The notes: a model not told the origin generated them from the sequence alone. A DNA stretch of 16,745 nt from CAYJRR01 sp964372275 [NCBI: uncultured bacterium] (GCA_964372275.1 CAYJRR010000004.1:72103-88847), one strand, 5' to 3'. Positions 1 to 7,884 are shown, numbered from the stretch's first letter. Numbers and translations: made by a program.

Positions 1-777
1 ATTGCGGCCCGGCCGGCTCTCCACCACGACCGTCCCCTTGCGCGCGAGCACCGGCAGGAAGAACGGAGGCAGGTCGTTCTGCACCAGGTCGACCGCCCCG
101 TGCGCGACCTCGAGCGCGCGCACCGTCGCGTCGGGGACGATGCGGAAGACGAGCGACCGGCTCGCCGGCGGGCCGCGCCAGTAGCGGTCGAACGCCTCGA
201 GGCGCACCGACTCGTCGCGGCGGAAGCCGACGACGCGATACGGACCGGCGCAGACCGGCCGGTCGACCGCCTCGCGGGGGAGGCCGCGCTTCACGACGCC
301 GGGACCGACCAGGTCCTGCAGCAGCGGCGCGGAGGGGGTGCGCAGGTGGAAGCGGACGTCGCGCGCGCTCGGCGTTTCGATACGCTCGATCTCCCCGAAG
401 CTGGCGGCGAAGACCGATCCGGTCGCCGGATCGAGGATCGAACGCACGGTGGCGGCGACGTCCTCCGATTCGACCGGACTGCCGTCGTGGAAGACGAGGC
501 CCTCGCGGAGCGTCACGCGCAACCGGGTCGGCGTCTCCCACGCCCAGTCGCCCGCGAGCTCCGGGACGAGCCGTCCGGCGGCATCGCGGGCGAACAGACC
601 GGGGCAGGTCAGCTCGCCGATCTTGGAGGCAAGGGAGTCGGAGGCGAACCGCGGGTCGAGGGAGCGGGGGTTGGCGTCGACGGCGACCACGATCTCCCCG
701 TCAGCCGTGCGATCCTGCACGGCGCACGCGGCGACCAAAATGGCTGTGAACACCGTGAGGAAAGCGTACTCGCGCAG
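1..777 (-). CDS. Family 5 ABC transporter solute-binding lipoprotein (N-terminal part, runs off left edge)
   Basis: Reading leftward, an open frame runs without a stop to the window edge, so the C-terminal half or more is missing. The protein has a lipoprotein signal with lipobox V-A-A-C (Cys18 counted from the upstream start). It then shows the SBP_bac_5 (DppA/OppA/NikA) pattern: SLDPRFASDS near the N-terminus, LREGLVFHDGSPVESEDV about 90 residues in, and CAGPYRVVGF about 170 residues in. Such proteins bind peptides, nickel or other small ligands in the periplasm and deliver them to an ABC importer; the ligand cannot be told here. Two starts are possible. GTG at 753 has no ribosome site. CTG at 777 gives a better signal peptide (MREYAFLTVF...) and has GGAG five bases upstream. 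There is no ATG between it and an upstream in-frame TAG. Divergent from dacB; the permease genes are not in the window. Confidence 0.88.
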   Translation of the reverse strand, partial: MREYAFLTVFTAILVAACAVQDRTADGEIVVAVDANPRSLDPRFASDSLASKIGELTCPGLFARDAAGRLVPELAGDWAWETPTRLRVTLREGLVFHDGSPVESEDVAATVRSILDPATGSVFAASFGEIERIETPSARDVRFHLRTPSAPLLQDLVGPGVVKRGLPREAVDRPVCAGPYRVVGFRRDESVRLEAFDRYWRGPPASRSLVFRIVPDATVRALEVAHGAVDLVQNDLPPFFLPVLARKGTVVVESRPGRN

Positions 778-791
778 GGCCTCTCCGGGGG

Positions 792-797
792 TATGAT
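792..797 (+). promoter_or_regulatory. Candidate -10 element of dacB, close enough for a leaderless start
   Basis: TATGAT differs from the TATAAT consensus at one base. It ends 9 bases before the GTG used by dacB, so the first transcribed base would fall at or next to the start codon. No good -35 is visible 16-18 bases upstream, and no Shine-Dalgarno sequence precedes the GTG. Confidence 0.35.
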
Positions 798-806
798 CGG
801 ACTCGG

Positions 807-2351
807 GTGTTCCCTCTCGTCGCAGACGCTATCCCGGGGTCGGCGGCCGGTCAATCGCGGCGGTTCGCCCGGGTCGCGCACCTGCTCTTCGCCGCTGCCG
901 GTGCGCCGGCGCTTCCGGCGGAACTGTCCCAACTGGTCGCCGAGGCGGAGCGCCAGCGGATGTCGGTCGGCCTCGCGGTCGCCGACGTCGACAGCGGCGA
1001 TCTGCTCTTCGAGCACAACGCCGACGAGCCGTTCAACCCGGCCTCGGTCACCAAGGTGGTGACGACCGTCGTCGCGTTGAAGGTGCTGGGCCCCTCCTAC
1101 GGCTTCACGACCGACGTGCTCCGCGCCGGCAATCTCGAGGGCGGAGTCGTGTCGGGCGACCTCGTCGTCCGCGGCAAAGGGGATCCGTCGCTCACGCTGG
1201 AACGGGTCTGGCGGTTGGCCTCCCTCGTGCGCGTCGCCGGGGTGCGCGAGGTCCGCGGCGATCTGGTGATCGACGACGGCTACTTCGACGCCGAGCGGAC
1301 CGGATCCGGCTACGACGAGTTCGACGCCGACCGCGCCTACGCGGCGCCGCTGGGGGCCGTCTCCGCGACGTGGAACTCGATCGCGATCGTCGTCCGGCCG
1401 GGCGGGACGCCGGGGCTGCCTGTCGACGTGGCGCTCGATCCGCCGACCGGCTTCGTCCGCCTCGAGAACCGCGCGACCACCTCGCGCAAAGGACACCGCC
1501 GCCGACTCGCGCTCGCGACCGACCGCCGCACGTTCACGTTGAGCGGCACCTACCCGGTCGGGGCTCCGGAGAAGGTCTACTACCGTCCGATCGACGATCC
1601 GCCCGCGTACTTCGGCGCGCTGCTCCGCGAGAACCTGGCGAAGGAAGGGGTGACGATCCACGGGACGGTTCGCCAGGGGACGACGCCGGCCGGCGCGATC
1701 CCGCTCGTCACGCACGAGTCGGAGCCGCTCGGGACGATCGTCCGAGGCCTGAACAAGCTCTCCAACAACTTCACCGCCGAGCAGCTCCTGAAGGCGGTCG
1801 GCGCCGAGCGATACGGAACGCCGGGAACGCGGCAGAAGGGTCTCGACGCCGTGGCGGAGTTCCTCGGCGGACTGGGGATCCCGGCCGGGAGCTATTCGCT
1901 CCGGAACGGCTCCGGCTTGGCGCGCGATCACCGCCTGTCACCGCGGCTCTTCCTCCGGGTGTTGCAGGCGGCCTACGACGACTTCTCGGTGCGCGGCGAT
2001 TTCCTCGCCTCGCTCGGAATCGCGGGACGGGACGGAACGATGTCCCACCGGATGGTGGGCCTCGCCGGCGCGGGCAAGGTCCGCGGAAAAACCGGGACGG
2101 TCGACGGTTCGACCTGCCTCGCCGGCTACGCCCACGCCGCCAACGGGCGCACCCTCGCCTTCGCGGTCCTGATGAACCGGGTAGGCCTGAAGACGGTGCG
2201 CGCGCAGGAGATCCAGGACCGGATCGGATCGGCGCTCGCGGCGTGGAGCGCCGATCCCGCACCCGTCGCGCCGCACGTCCCCTCGCCCGCCGTCCGAGCC
2301 GCCGACCTCGGCCCTCTTCCCTCGCCGTCCCCGGAGGCCCCTCGCCCGTGA
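807..2351 (+). CDS. dacB: D-alanyl-D-alanine carboxypeptidase/endopeptidase, PBP4 (DacB) type, peptidase S13
   Basis: This 514-residue penicillin-binding protein trims or cleaves peptidoglycan stem peptides in the periplasm. All three active-site motifs of the S13 family are present: SxxK as S80-V-T-K83, SxN as S319-N-N321, and KTG at 428-430. Family landmarks include ADVDSGDLLFEHN before the SxxK motif, GDLVVRGKGDPSLT (117-130), and NGSGLARDHRLSP (367-379). The GTG start gives a short, poor signal peptide (RRFARVAHLLFAAAGAPALPA, about residues 18-38). I see no better in-frame start, so the exact N-terminus is uncertain. The last 35 residues are a Pro/Ala-rich tail. The stop overlaps the next gene's GTG by 4 bases (GTGA), so the D,D-peptidase is probably translationally coupled to the lytic transglycosylase. 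A class C beta-lactamase is less likely because of the long insert between SxxK and SxN. Confidence 0.93.
   Translation: MFPLVADAIPGSAAGQSRRFARVAHLLFAAAGAPALPAELSQLVAEAERQRMSVGLAVADVDSGDLLFEHNADEPFNPASVTKVVTTVVALKVLGPSYGFTTDVLRAGNLEGGVVSGDLVVRGKGDPSLTLERVWRLASLVRVAGVREVRGDLVIDDGYFDAERTGSGYDEFDADRAYAAPLGAVSATWNSIAIVVRPGGTPGLPVDVALDPPTGFVRLENRATTSRKGHRRRLALATDRRTFTLSGTYPVGAPEKVYYRPIDDPPAYFGALLRENLAKEGVTIHGTVRQGTTPAGAIPLVTHESEPLGTIVRGLNKLSNNFTAEQLLKAVGAERYGTPGTRQKGLDAVAEFLGGLGIPAGSYSLRNGSGLARDHRLSPRLFLRVLQAAYDDFSVRGDFLASLGIAGRDGTMSHRMVGLAGAGKVRGKTGTVDGSTCLAGYAHAANGRTLAFAVLMNRVGLKTVRAQEIQDRIGSALAAWSADPAPVAPHVPSPAVRAADLGPLPSPSPEAPRP
826..854 (-). promoter_or_regulatory. Candidate sigma-70-type promoter of the solute-binding protein gene
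   Basis: On the minus strand TTGACC (854-849) and TAGCGT (831-826) are separated by exactly 17 bases. The predicted transcript would start near 819, about 40 bases before the solute-binding protein start. The site lies inside the first codons of the divergent dacB gene. The -35 matches consensus well and the -10 only loosely, but the same TTGAC-N17/18-TAG form recurs at 12484-12512 and 4254-4283. Confidence 0.45.
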
Positions 2352-4240
2352 TCTCGCTTCCCGCCGCGGCCGTCGCGTCGATCCTCGCCTCCCCTCCGGC
2401 GGCGCTCGCCGCCACCACGATCGGCCCGGTGGCGGCCGTGGAGGAGTTCGCCGTGCCGGAGGCGCTCCGGCCGGCGGTCGACTTCTGGACCTCGATCTAC
2501 GCCACCTACACCACGCGGCAGTCGGTGCTGCACGACAGCCGCTACCTGCAGATCGTCTACGGCGTCCTCGACTACTCGGCGCTCTCGGGACGGACCGACG
2601 GGCAGATCTCGGAAGCGATCGACAACGGGGTGCAGAAGGAGCGGGAGCGGCTGGCCGCGGTGCTGCGACGCCTCGCCACCTACAAGGACGCGATCCCGGC
2701 GGCGACGCTCTCGGCCGAAGAGCGCCGGATCCTGGAGATGTTCGCGGCCGTCGACGAGCCGGACAAGTTCAACCAGGCGGCCGAACGGATCCGCGGGCAG
2801 CGCGGGCAGCGCGATCGCTTCCTCCTGGGGATCGCCAACGTCGCCCCCTACATCGAACGGATGGAGCAGATCTTCCGCGCGCGCGGCCTGCCCGCCGACC
2901 TGACGCGGCTGGTCTTCGTGGAGTCGATGTTCAACTTGGAGGCCTACTCCAAGGTGGGGGCGTCCGGACCGTGGCAGTTCATGTCGGCGACCGGGCGCCG
3001 TTACATGACGATCAACCAGGAGATCGACGAGCGCCTCGATCCGATCCTCTCCACCGAAGCCGCCGCGCGGATGCTGCACGAGAACTACACCTACCTCGGG
3101 AACTGGGGGCTCGCGGTCACCGCCTACAACCACGGCGTCGGAGGGATGCGTCGAGCCGCGGCGGCGGTCGGTTCGGAGTCGATCGAGCGGATCGTGTGGG
3201 AACACGAAAGCCGCACCTTCGGCTTCGCCTCGCGGAACTTCTACGCCGAGTTCCTCGCCGCGCGCGACGTCTACAACCGCCGCCAGCACCATTTCGGGGC
3301 GGCGCTCGCCGACTACCCGCCGCGGTCGGCCGTCCCCTACGACGAGGTGGTCCTCCCCGACCACGTCGCGATCGAGACCCTCACCGCCTACTGTGGAGTC
3401 AGCGCCGCCGAGATCCGGGCGCTGAATCCGCAGCTCACCCGACACGTGATCCATGGACGGAAGTACCTCCCCAAGATGGTGCCGCTCAAGATCCCGGCCG
3501 GGACCTCCGGTCGGTTCGTTCGTTCCTACGCCGCGATCCCGCGGACGCTCCGCTTTCGATCGCAACGTCCGGACGAGTTCCACCTCGTGCGCCGCGGGGA
3601 GACGCTCCTCGGGATCGCCGCCCGGACCGGGATGAGCGTCGACCAGCTCGCCGACCTGAACGGGCTCTCGTCGCGAAGACGGATCCGCGCCGGCCAGAAG
3701 CTGCGCGTCCTGCCGCGCGGCAAGACGGCGGTCGCCGCGCTGAGCGGCATCCACCGTCCGGAGGTGAAGGTGCTCGGACTCGCGCAGCGGAAGGGCTCCG
3801 GGGAGTCCCCCGGGGCTCCCGACGGGCGCAACGATCCGCTCGAAGCCGACCGCCCGCCGATCCCGGAGATGCCGGCGGAGGAGGCGGCGCTGCTCGCCGC
3901 CGCCGAATCCCCGGCGGAGGCGGAGGGGCCGTCGCCGCTCGAATCGGTCCTGGGCTCGGTCGGAGTCGGCGCCGGCGCCGTCGCCGAACCGGTCGAGGTC
4001 CTCGCGCGACGCACCGCCGAGCGCGTCGAGCGGGCGACGACTCGACCGCCCCGCATCGCGCGCGCCGGGATCCCGGCGAAAGGGGCCGAGCCGGCGAAGG
4101 CGGCGCCCACCACCAAGCCGGTGCCGGCCCGACGACAGGCGATTCCGGCGGTGATCCCGGCGGCCGAACGCGAAGGGATCCGCGACGGGCGGCGCCTCCC
4201 GGGGACGATCGGAGCGGCGCCGTGCTCGCGGGACCTCTGA
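2348..4240 (+). CDS. MltD-like membrane-associated/exported lytic transglycosylase with LysM
   Basis: This 630-residue enzyme should cut the MurNAc-GlcNAc bond of peptidoglycan, leaving 1,6-anhydro ends. Residues 1-22 look like a signal peptide ending ALA-A, though the start lacks basic residues. A helical region (about 35-170) leads into the GH23 transglycosylase domain: FVESMFN, with probable catalytic Glu192, then SKVGASGPWQFM (201-212) and AYNHG (259-263). A degenerate LysM-like segment (about 333-383) precedes a clear LysM domain (about 410-456: FHLVRRGETLLGIAARTGMS and following) that binds glycan. The remaining 170 residues are Ala/Pro/Glu/Arg-rich and low in complexity, probably disordered. 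E. coli MltD has 452 residues, so this tail is extra. GTG was chosen because it overlaps the dacB stop. Pairing with a D,D-peptidase fits a wall-turnover operon. Confidence 0.9.
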   Translation: MISLPAAAVASILASPPAALAATTIGPVAAVEEFAVPEALRPAVDFWTSIYATYTTRQSVLHDSRYLQIVYGVLDYSALSGRTDGQISEAIDNGVQKERERLAAVLRRLATYKDAIPAATLSAEERRILEMFAAVDEPDKFNQAAERIRGQRGQRDRFLLGIANVAPYIERMEQIFRARGLPADLTRLVFVESMFNLEAYSKVGASGPWQFMSATGRRYMTINQEIDERLDPILSTEAAARMLHENYTYLGNWGLAVTAYNHGVGGMRRAAAAVGSESIERIVWEHESRTFGFASRNFYAEFLAARDVYNRRQHHFGAALADYPPRSAVPYDEVVLPDHVAIETLTAYCGVSAAEIRALNPQLTRHVIHGRKYLPKMVPLKIPAGTSGRFVRSYAAIPRTLRFRSQRPDEFHLVRRGETLLGIAARTGMSVDQLADLNGLSSRRRIRAGQKLRVLPRGKTAVAALSGIHRPEVKVLGLAQRKGSGESPGAPDGRNDPLEADRPPIPEMPAEEAALLAAAESPAEAEGPSPLESVLGSVGVGAGAVAEPVEVLARRTAERVERATTRPPRIARAGIPAKGAEPAKAAPTTKPVPARRQAIPAVIPAAEREGIRDGRRLPGTIGAAPCSRDL

Positions 4241-4253
4241 CCGGACTTCGGAC

Positions 4254-4283
4254 TTGACGGGGCTCCGGCGCGCGTAATAGGTC
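4254..4283 (+). promoter_or_regulatory. Candidate promoter of the 27-residue-repeat lipoprotein gene
   Basis: TTGACG (4254-4259) is followed after 18 bases by TAGGTC (4278-4283); TAATAG at 4275 is an alternative -10 with 15-base spacing. The ATG lies 10 bases past TAGGTC and has no Shine-Dalgarno sequence, so the message may be leaderless or nearly so. The site starts 13 bases after the previous stop codon, separating this gene from the dacB operon. Confidence 0.45.
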
Positions 4284-4293
4284 GGTCGGTCCG

Positions 4294-6423
4294 ATGACCC
4301 GACCCTCGAGATTCGCCCTCGCCTGGTGCGCGTTCGCCGCCGCCTGCTCGTCGCCTCCGGCGTCCGGACCGGACTGGGACCCGGAGGCGGACGCGATCCG
4401 ATGCGCGTCGACGCTCGACGCGCCGTTGCTCGACGTGGCCCTTGCCGACGCGGAGATGACCCGAGACCAGGTCGGTTTCGACGAAGAGACCTGGCAAGGG
4501 GCCTCCTACCGCTCGGTGCTCGACGACCGGTTCCGGCTTCCGTGGTTCCGCGAGACGCACTGGGACGCGATCGACGGGTCCCCCTGCTTCGCGGCGCAGC
4601 TGTCGTTCGACCTCGATCACGCGATGCGCACGGCGCACCCGGTGGCGACCGCCCTGGGAGAGGCGATCGACCGGCTGGGGCGTTCGCCGGGCGGGAAGCC
4701 GCTGAACCCGGCGACGGCGAGGCAGGATCTCGTCGACCTCTCCGCGCTCCCCGGCGAGCTCCGGTCGGCGCTGGTCCCGATCCTCGCGGCTCTCGAGCGC
4801 GTCGCGGCGTCCCGCGAGACGCTCGCCGGCGGAGCGCCGGCCTCCGCAAACCAGATGGTCCAGTACGGCCACGGCGGCATCCTGGTCGACTACCGGGCGC
4901 AGCCCGACCTCACCGACGCGGAGGAGCAGGCCTGGGTCCTCAATCGCAAGGGGCCGGCCGTGCTGTACGACCCTGCCCGCGAGCTCGCCTTCGCGGTGGA
5001 GCACGCGGACCTGGAACGATTCGCCGGCCTTTCCGTCACATTCGACGCGGAGAGCCCCGTCGGGCGGGTGGTGATCGCGGGTCCCGGCCCCGACGCTCCC
5101 GGCGACATCGGCAACGTCGCGCTCTACCTCGACCTCGGCGGGGACGACGTCTACGTGCACCCGGCCGGCGCCAGCGGAGCCGACGTGCCGGGCGCCGTCC
5201 ACGTCGACCTGGGCGGGAACGACCTCTACACCTACGAGACGACCGACGAGACGTCCGGCCCGCTCCTCCCCGCCGACGCGGGGGGACGCTACGACGGTGA
5301 CGGCTACTACGGCCGGTTCTCCCTTTCGCGCGTGGGTCGCCAGGGCTCCGGACGCTTCGGCGTCGGAATGCTCTTCGATCTCGGGGCCGGCGACGACCGC
5401 TACGAATCGCTGCGCGCCTCGCAAGGCTGGGGGGCGCTGGGCGTCGGCGTCCTCTACGACGACGGCGGGAACGACGCCTACCTCGGCGAGGCGGGGGTGC
5501 AGGGGGCGGCCTCGATGGGGATCGGGCTTCTAATCGACGCCGGCGCCGGCAACGACGTGCACCGGACCTTTGCGAACAGCCAGGGATTCGGATACCTGCG
5601 CGCAGTCGGCGCGGCGTGGGATGGCGGCGGCGCCGACGTGTGGTTCGCCGATCCGGGCGATCCGGACCTCGGCGGCACCCCGCTCTACTACTCGCCGCAG
5701 CTTCCGGAGGATGGGAACAGCAGCTTTTCCCAGGGGGCCGGCTTGGGGATGCGCAACGACGCCGCCGAGACCTTCCTGTCCGGCGGGCTCGGCGTGCTTC
5801 GGGACGTAGGGGGCGACGACGCCTACACCGCCAGCGTCTTCGGCCAGGGCACGGGCTATTGGCAGGGGACGGGGCTGCTCCTCGACGGCGAGGGGGCCGA
5901 CACCTACGAGGCCCTCTGGTACGTCCAAGGGGGCGCCGCGCACTACGCGATCGGGGCGCTCCTGGACGGAGGTTCCGGGAACGACCGCTTCAACCCCACC
6001 TTCATGCCGCGTGGTGTGCACATGGGAAGCGGGCACGACTTCTCGGTCGGGTTGTTGATCAACGACGCCGGAGACGACACCTACCGCTTCTCGGTGCTGG
6101 CGGCCGGCGCCAGCAACTGCCAGGGGATCGGTCTGTTCGTCGACAACGACGGAGCCGACGCCTACCTCGCCGAAAGCGACTATGGCGTGGGGCTGGGCAA
6201 TCACAGCGCCGAGTGCGACTCCTCCGCGCGCACCGTCGGACGCAGCGTCGGCCTGTTCCTCGACTCCGGCGGCGATGCCGACGCATGGACCTGGCCCGCG
6301 ACCGACCGGGTCCCCGGCGACGACCGCACGTTCGGCCGCTCCTGGAGCGGCACCGGCGACGAGCACGGCGGCGCCGTCGACGGCGCCGGCGAAACGGCCT
6401 TTCGCGCGGCTCCGATCCGATGA
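4294..6423 (+). CDS. Lipoprotein with about twelve Asp-Gly-rich turns at 27-residue spacing; function unknown
   Basis: I do not recognise this 709-residue protein as a named family. It opens with a lipoprotein-like signal (hydrophobic residues 7-17, Cys18 in AAACSS). The lipobox is imperfect, so the anchor is likely but not certain. Residues about 20-260 form a mixed, partly helical domain. From 280 to 665 a turn of the form D-x-G-G-x-D-x-Y recurs: DLGGDDVY (280), DLGGNDLY (305), DLGAGDDRY (362), DDGGNDAY (389), DAGAGNDVH (415), DGGGADVW (443), DVGGDDAY (504), DGEGADTY (531), DGGSGNDRF (558), DAGDDTY (591), DNDGADAY (617), DSGGDADAW (657). Each is preceded by G-x-G-x-L and often followed by Q-G. 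Most spacings are 25-28 residues. The turns resemble single RTX calcium nonapeptides, suggesting an acidic, perhaps calcium-bound beta-solenoid at the cell surface. That is inference. The stop overlaps moaB by 4 bases. Confidence 0.85.
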   Translation: MTRPSRFALAWCAFAAACSSPPASGPDWDPEADAIRCASTLDAPLLDVALADAEMTRDQVGFDEETWQGASYRSVLDDRFRLPWFRETHWDAIDGSPCFAAQLSFDLDHAMRTAHPVATALGEAIDRLGRSPGGKPLNPATARQDLVDLSALPGELRSALVPILAALERVAASRETLAGGAPASANQMVQYGHGGILVDYRAQPDLTDAEEQAWVLNRKGPAVLYDPARELAFAVEHADLERFAGLSVTFDAESPVGRVVIAGPGPDAPGDIGNVALYLDLGGDDVYVHPAGASGADVPGAVHVDLGGNDLYTYETTDETSGPLLPADAGGRYDGDGYYGRFSLSRVGRQGSGRFGVGMLFDLGAGDDRYESLRASQGWGALGVGVLYDDGGNDAYLGEAGVQGAASMGIGLLIDAGAGNDVHRTFANSQGFGYLRAVGAAWDGGGADVWFADPGDPDLGGTPLYYSPQLPEDGNSSFSQGAGLGMRNDAAETFLSGGLGVLRDVGGDDAYTASVFGQGTGYWQGTGLLLDGEGADTYEALWYVQGGAAHYAIGALLDGGSGNDRFNPTFMPRGVHMGSGHDFSVGLLINDAGDDTYRFSVLAAGASNCQGIGLFVDNDGADAYLAESDYGVGLGNHSAECDSSARTVGRSVGLFLDSGGDADAWTWPATDRVPGDDRTFGRSWSGTGDEHGGAVDGAGETAFRAAPIR

Positions 6424-6968
6424 GACGCCATCGGCACACGCACGCTGCACACCGTCCTCCTCGAAGCCCTGCCCACGAGCACCGCGCCGCCGGACCGCGC
6501 GGGACGACGGTGCAGATCGTGACCGTCTCCGACACCCGCACCGCCGCCGACGATCGCTCGGGGGCGACCTTGGCGGCGCTGTTCCGCGAGGCGGGGCACG
6601 AGGTGCGTCCGACGCGGATCGTCAAGGACGACGCCCGAGCGATCGCCGCCGCCGTACGGGCTGCGTCGAAGGACCCGGCGGTTCGGGCGATCGTGCTGAA
6701 CGGCGGCACCGGCATCGCCCGCCGCGACACCACGATCGAGGCGGTCGCCCCGCTCCTCGACCGCGCGCTCCCGGGCTTCGGCGAGCTGTTCCGCCTCCTC
6801 TCCTGGGAAGAGATCGGCAGCGCGGCGTTCCTCTCGCGGGCGCTCGCCGGCACGCGGGGACGGCGGGTCGTCTTCGCGCTCCCCGGCTCGACCAACGCCG
6901 TGCGTCTCGCCGCCGAACGGCTGATCCTCCCCGAGCTCCCGCACCTGGTGCGCGAGCTGGACAAGTGA
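6420..6968 (+). CDS. moaB: Molybdenum cofactor biosynthesis protein MoaB/MogA family
   Basis: This 182-residue cytoplasmic protein belongs to the MoCF_biosynth (MoaB/MogA) fold, which adenylylates molybdopterin before molybdate insertion. Visible landmarks are VQIVTVSDTRTAADDRSG (31-48), NGGTGIARRDTTIEAV (94-109), LLSWEEIGSAAFLSRA (126-141) and LPGSTNAVRLA (154-164). The stretch HEHRAAGPRGTT just before the first strand also matches MoaB N-termini. Residues 1-20 are unusually rich in His and Arg (His at 4, 6, 8, 11 and 19), an extension compared with typical members. ATG 6420 was chosen because it overlaps the previous stop (ATGA). A GTG at 6510 would remove the extension but has no ribosome site. 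The molybdoenzyme at 7934-10572 is a likely user of the cofactor. Co-transcription with the repeat lipoprotein is unexplained. Confidence 0.92.
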   Translation: MRRHRHTHAAHRPPRSPAHEHRAAGPRGTTVQIVTVSDTRTAADDRSGATLAALFREAGHEVRPTRIVKDDARAIAAAVRAASKDPAVRAIVLNGGTGIARRDTTIEAVAPLLDRALPGFGELFRLLSWEEIGSAAFLSRALAGTRGRRVVFALPGSTNAVRLAAERLILPELPHLVRELDK

Positions 6969-6974
6969 CGCCCC

Positions 6975-6993
6975 GGCGCGGTCGGCGCCCTTT
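6975..6993 (+). terminator. Weak candidate intrinsic terminator after moaB
   Basis: GGCGC (6975-6979) and GCGCC (6985-6989) form a perfect 5-bp stem with the loop GGTCG, followed by CTTT. The stem begins 6 bases after the moaB stop. The T run is too short for a confident call. Confidence 0.3.
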
Positions 6994-7035
6994 ACAAACG
7001 CGGTCCGGTCCACCATCCTTCGGCCCCTTTTCGCC

Positions 7036-7884
7036 GTGATCGTCGACCTCCACAGCCACACCCAGGCGTCCGACGGACTGTTCTCCGCGGAGCGGCTGAT
7101 CGCCGAAGCGGTGGAGCGGAAGGTCGACGTGCTCGCCGTCACCGACCACGACACGCTCGACGGGATCGCGGCCGCGGAGGCGGCGGCCGCCGGCACGTCG
7201 CTCCGCGTCCTGCCGGGGATCGAGATCACCTGCCACGTCGACGCCACCGAGATCCACCTCCTCGGTCTGGGGATCCGTCCGGCGGCCCCGGGATTGGCCG
7301 AATGGCTGCGCCTGTTGCGGGACCAGCGTGTCGAGCGGCTGCGCCGGATCGCCGCGGCGCTCGAAGCGTTGGGGATGGCGATCGACGTGACGCCGTACCT
7401 CGCGCCGGGCCGTGCCGGGACCGTCGGTCGGCCGCACATCGCGCGGCTCCTGGTCGAGAACGGGTACGCGCGCGGGTTCGACGACGCCTTCGACCGCTTC
7501 CTGAGCCCCGGACGCCCGGCGTTCGTCGAGCGGGTGCGGATGCCGGCCGACGAGGCGATCCGCCGCGTCCACGGCGCGGGCGGAGTCGCGGTGCAGGCGC
7601 ATCCGGGACAGATGGGGGACGACCGCCACCTCGAGCGGCTCGTCGGGTGGGGGCTCGACGGCCTCGAGGTCTACCACCCGGACCACACGCCGGAGATGCG
7701 GCGCCGCTACGTCGACGCGGTCGACCGCTTCGGGCTGATCGCCACCGGCGGCAGCGACTTCCATGGCGACAAGGGGCACGGCGCGCCGCTCGGCGTCGGA
7801 CGCACGCCGGACGCCGAATGGAAGAAGATCGAAGTCCGGATCTCCCGCGCGTCGCGCGATCCCGGGAACTCCCCGGCCTGCTAG
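7036..7884 (+). CDS. PHP-domain phosphoesterase (RNase AM / TrpH-like)
   Basis: This 282-residue protein is a metal-dependent phosphoesterase of the PHP superfamily. The metal-binding pattern is complete: DLHSHTQASDG (4-14, with H6 and H8), TDHDTLDG (36-43), GIEITC (61-66), H74, GRPHIARLL (131-139), QAHPG (187-191), H214 and GSDFHGDKGHG (239-249). The order and the 280-residue length match the YciV/TrpH branch, which includes RNase AM (a 5'-3' exonuclease on short RNAs) and 3',5'-nucleoside bisphosphate phosphatase. The exact substrate cannot be read from sequence. The GTG start is the natural N-terminus of the domain, but no Shine-Dalgarno precedes it. TTTACAAA at 6991-6998 could be a -10 region. 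The stop TAG is 49 bases before the [2Fe-2S] subunit gene, so the three genes may be co-transcribed. Confidence 0.9.
   Translation: MIVDLHSHTQASDGLFSAERLIAEAVERKVDVLAVTDHDTLDGIAAAEAAAAGTSLRVLPGIEITCHVDATEIHLLGLGIRPAAPGLAEWLRLLRDQRVERLRRIAAALEALGMAIDVTPYLAPGRAGTVGRPHIARLLVENGYARGFDDAFDRFLSPGRPAFVERVRMPADEAIRRVHGAGGVAVQAHPGQMGDDRHLERLVGWGLDGLEVYHPDHTPEMRRRYVDAVDRFGLIATGGSDFHGDKGHGAPLGVGRTPDAEWKKIEVRISRASRDPGNSPAC

Noticed and set aside
100-1062. A 320-codon plus-strand open frame over the left edge
   Set aside because: The minus strand encodes a recognisable family 5 solute-binding protein there; the plus frame has biased, repetitive composition.
2126-4849. A 907-codon open frame on the minus strand across the lytic transglycosylase and lipoprotein genes
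   Set aside because: It is Arg/Gly-rich with no family motif, and lies opposite genes with clear domains. Long antisense frames are expected at this GC content.
5131-6288. A true RTX toxin or type I secretion substrate
   Set aside because: The turns repeat every 27 residues rather than 9, the protein starts with an export signal, and no type I secretion genes are nearby.
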